The notes under the pieces: model-generated
What the model saw: only the letters and a program-made list of their open reading frames with translations
Told to the model about the DNA's origin: nothing
Databases searched by the model: none
Shown: one piece after another, positions 6,304-7,394 of the stretch
How the letters are laid out: every line of letters starts with the position of its first letter
Numbering within the stretch: position 1 is the first letter of the stretch
Assembly: GCA_027340195.1 (NCBI GenBank)
Contig: DAHWNE010000212.1
Location: forward strand, 1-7,394
Direction of reading: 5' to 3'
Length of the DNA: 7,394 nucleotides
DNA from: Acetobacteraceae bacterium
GTDB lineage: Bacteria; Pseudomonadota; Alphaproteobacteria; Acetobacterales; Acetobacteraceae
Translations under genes and position numbers: made by a program

Positions 6304-6886
6304 GCCGGCAGCGCAGCAGCGCGAGCACGGTATCCACCACCCGCTCCAGCACCGCGTCCGACATGCCGCCGCGGGAGAGCACCCGTAGCCCCTGCGCGAT
6401 GGTCAGAAGCAGTCCCGCCAGCGACTCAGGCGCGTCGGCCGCGCCGATGCTGCCCTCGGCCTGACCGCGGCGGATGGTCGCCGCCAGCGCCGCCTCGACC
6501 CGCGTCAGGCTCTGCAGCAGGCGTTCGGCCACCGCGCGGTCGTGCGGCCCACATTCGGTCAGACTGTTGGTCACCAGGCAGCCCAGCCGGGGCTGGCTGT
6601 CCGACCCCCCGATCAGCCCGCGCAGGAAGGCGCCGATCGCCGCCGGCGCCGGCCCGTCCCGCTCCAGCGGCGCCATCCGCTCCGCCGCGATCCGGGTGAG
6701 GTAATGATCGAGTGCGGCAAGGAACAGCCCGTGCTTGTCGCCGTATGCCGCATACATGCTGGCGCGGTTCAGCCCGGTCGCCTCCACCAGCTCCTGCACC
6801 GAGGTGGCGGCATAGCCCTGACGCCAGAACAGCGCCGTGGCACGGTCCAGCACGTCGGTCGCATCGTATTCGCGGGGGCGGGGCAT
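6287..6886 (-). CDS. TetR/AcrR family transcriptional repressor
   Basis: A 199-residue one-domain repressor. The N-terminal TetR_N domain (about 5-55) contains the helix-turn-helix (ATSVQELVEATGLNRASMYAAYGDK, about 27-51). The C-terminal ligand/dimer domain carries RLGCLVTNSLTECGPHD with Cys103 and Cys112, plus a further Cys193. The GCL...E.C pattern resembles the sensing region of E. coli NemR, which uses a Cys in the same GCL motif to detect electrophiles and reactive chlorine. By eye the NemR lysine partner aligns with Arg172 here, so the chemistry need not be the same. The start is ATG 6886, because MPRPREYDATD matches the family N-terminus. No Shine-Dalgarno is visible before it. It lies directly upstream of, and on the same strand as, the peroxiredoxin gene, and the likely operator overlaps its stop codon. 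Confidence 0.94.
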   Translation of the reverse strand: MPRPREYDATDVLDRATALFWRQGYAATSVQELVEATGLNRASMYAAYGDKHGLFLAALDHYLTRIAAERMAPLERDGPAPAAIGAFLRGLIGGSDSQPRLGCLVTNSLTECGPHDRAVAERLLQSLTRVEAALAATIRRGQAEGSIGAADAPESLAGLLLTIAQGLRVLSRGGMSDAVLERVVDTVLALLRCRLDVLE

Positions 6887-6937
6887 GAGGGGCGAAGGTG
6901 GGACAGGCGGCCGGCCCCGGCAAGAGGCGGCTGCGCG

Positions 6938-7394
6938 TCAGCCGGTTCCGCCGGGGCCCGTCAGCAGGCGGTCGAAGATGTGGATGTGATGGGCGACGAA
7001 CTTCGGGGTCAGATGCAGCCCATCGACAAATTTGGGCCGCCCGTGATCGTAGAAGGCCGAGCAGATCGGCCCCGGGCTGCACACGTCCGGCAGCGGATTG
7101 AGGGTCTTCGCGCCGGTCGCCGCCGCGATGGCCCGCAGCCGGCGGTTTATCGCGGCTCCGGCCGCCGCCAGCGCCGCGACCGGCTCCCCCTTCAACACAT
7201 TGCGGTTCACCGTGAACCCGGTCAGCCGACGTCGAATCATGTTCTGCGGCGCGAAGGCGGCATCGGCGGCCGGCATCAGCACCAGATACACGCGGTGACC
7301 CGTCGCCACCAGGTGCCGAACCTCGTCCTGAAGATTGGCATAGAAGGCGGTCAGGCCGGCGGGCGTGTCCATCCGCAGCTCACGGCCGTGGCGT
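6938..7394 (-). CDS. SGNH-hydrolase domain, C-terminal part, probably of an acyltransferase-3/SGNH protein; 5' end missing
   Basis: The frame stays open to the right edge (residues RHGRELR precede the ATG at 7372), so the gene starts outside the window. The visible 151 residues look like the end of an SGNH esterase/acetyltransferase domain. A strand-like VYLVLMPA segment is followed by two cysteines that may form a disulfide (DVCSPGPICSAF), then FVDGLHLTP. There Asp (7022-7024) and His (7013-7015) form the DxxH catalytic pair. This ending is typical of OafA-type membrane acyltransferases that O-acetylate surface polysaccharides, with the SGNH domain on the periplasmic side, but the membrane part is not visible. 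It could also be a free-standing SGNH protein. It ends 51 bp before tetR on the same strand, and no clear terminator is seen between them. Confidence 0.75.
   Translation of the reverse strand, partial: RHGRELRMDTPAGLTAFYANLQDEVRHLVATGHRVYLVLMPAADAAFAPQNMIRRRLTGFTVNRNVLKGEPVAALAAAGAAINRRLRAIAAATGAKTLNPLPDVCSPGPICSAFYDHGRPKFVDGLHLTPKFVAHHIHIFDRLLTGPGGTG

Noticed and set aside
6908..6925. GGCC/CCGG self-complementary stretch between the SGNH and tetR genes as terminator or operator
   Set aside because: Several short alternative pairings exist, none with a clear stem-loop and T-tract, and it does not resemble the operator at 6277-6296.

Overview
The window is very GC-rich, tightly packed, and carries seven protein genes; the two at the edges are cut off. 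GC-biased codon use, the gene families present and the pairing of a RidA-family protein with a FemAB_like/GNAT protein suggest an alphaproteobacterium, possibly Acetobacteraceae (Rhodospirillales). That assignment is inferred from gene content, not from a marker gene. No RNA gene, insertion sequence, CRISPR array or long repeat was seen, and no stretch of 300 bases lacks a gene.

Left half, + strand. The window opens inside a membrane-bound PAS histidine kinase (1-1650) that ends without a receiver domain. After an 82-bp gap with a weak hairpin and a possible promoter comes a close-packed run of three genes: a RidA-family protein (1733-2200), a FemAB_like/GNAT acyltransferase-like protein 4 bp later (2205-3362), and an FAD-dependent GMC alcohol dehydrogenase of the choline dehydrogenase type 18 bp later (3381-4979). 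The spacing says operon. The first two probably form an old alphaproteobacterial pair; the GMC enzyme looks like a more local addition.

Right half, - strand. The genes read right to left: the C-terminal part of an SGNH-type hydrolase/acyltransferase domain (6938-7394, running off the edge), a TetR-family repressor (6287-6886), a peroxiredoxin-like protein with a CPIC motif (5678-6247), and an L-2-haloacid dehalogenase (4995-5678) that starts on the last base of the peroxiredoxin stop codon. The dehalogenase and the GMC gene converge with only 15 bp between stops, and a perfect 9-bp GC stem lies across that junction.

The most informative signal is at 6275-6303. A good -35 hexamer, a 17-bp spacer and a weak -10 point toward the peroxiredoxin gene, and a 20-bp near-perfect palindrome fills the spacer. 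It overlaps the tetR stop codon. This is the classic layout for repression by the neighbouring TetR protein, whose GCL...EC cysteine region resembles that of the electrophile/oxidant sensor NemR. The working model is a small TetR-controlled stress or detoxification operon (peroxiredoxin-like plus 2-haloacid dehalogenase). The individual families are known, and I see no clear evidence of an entirely new system.
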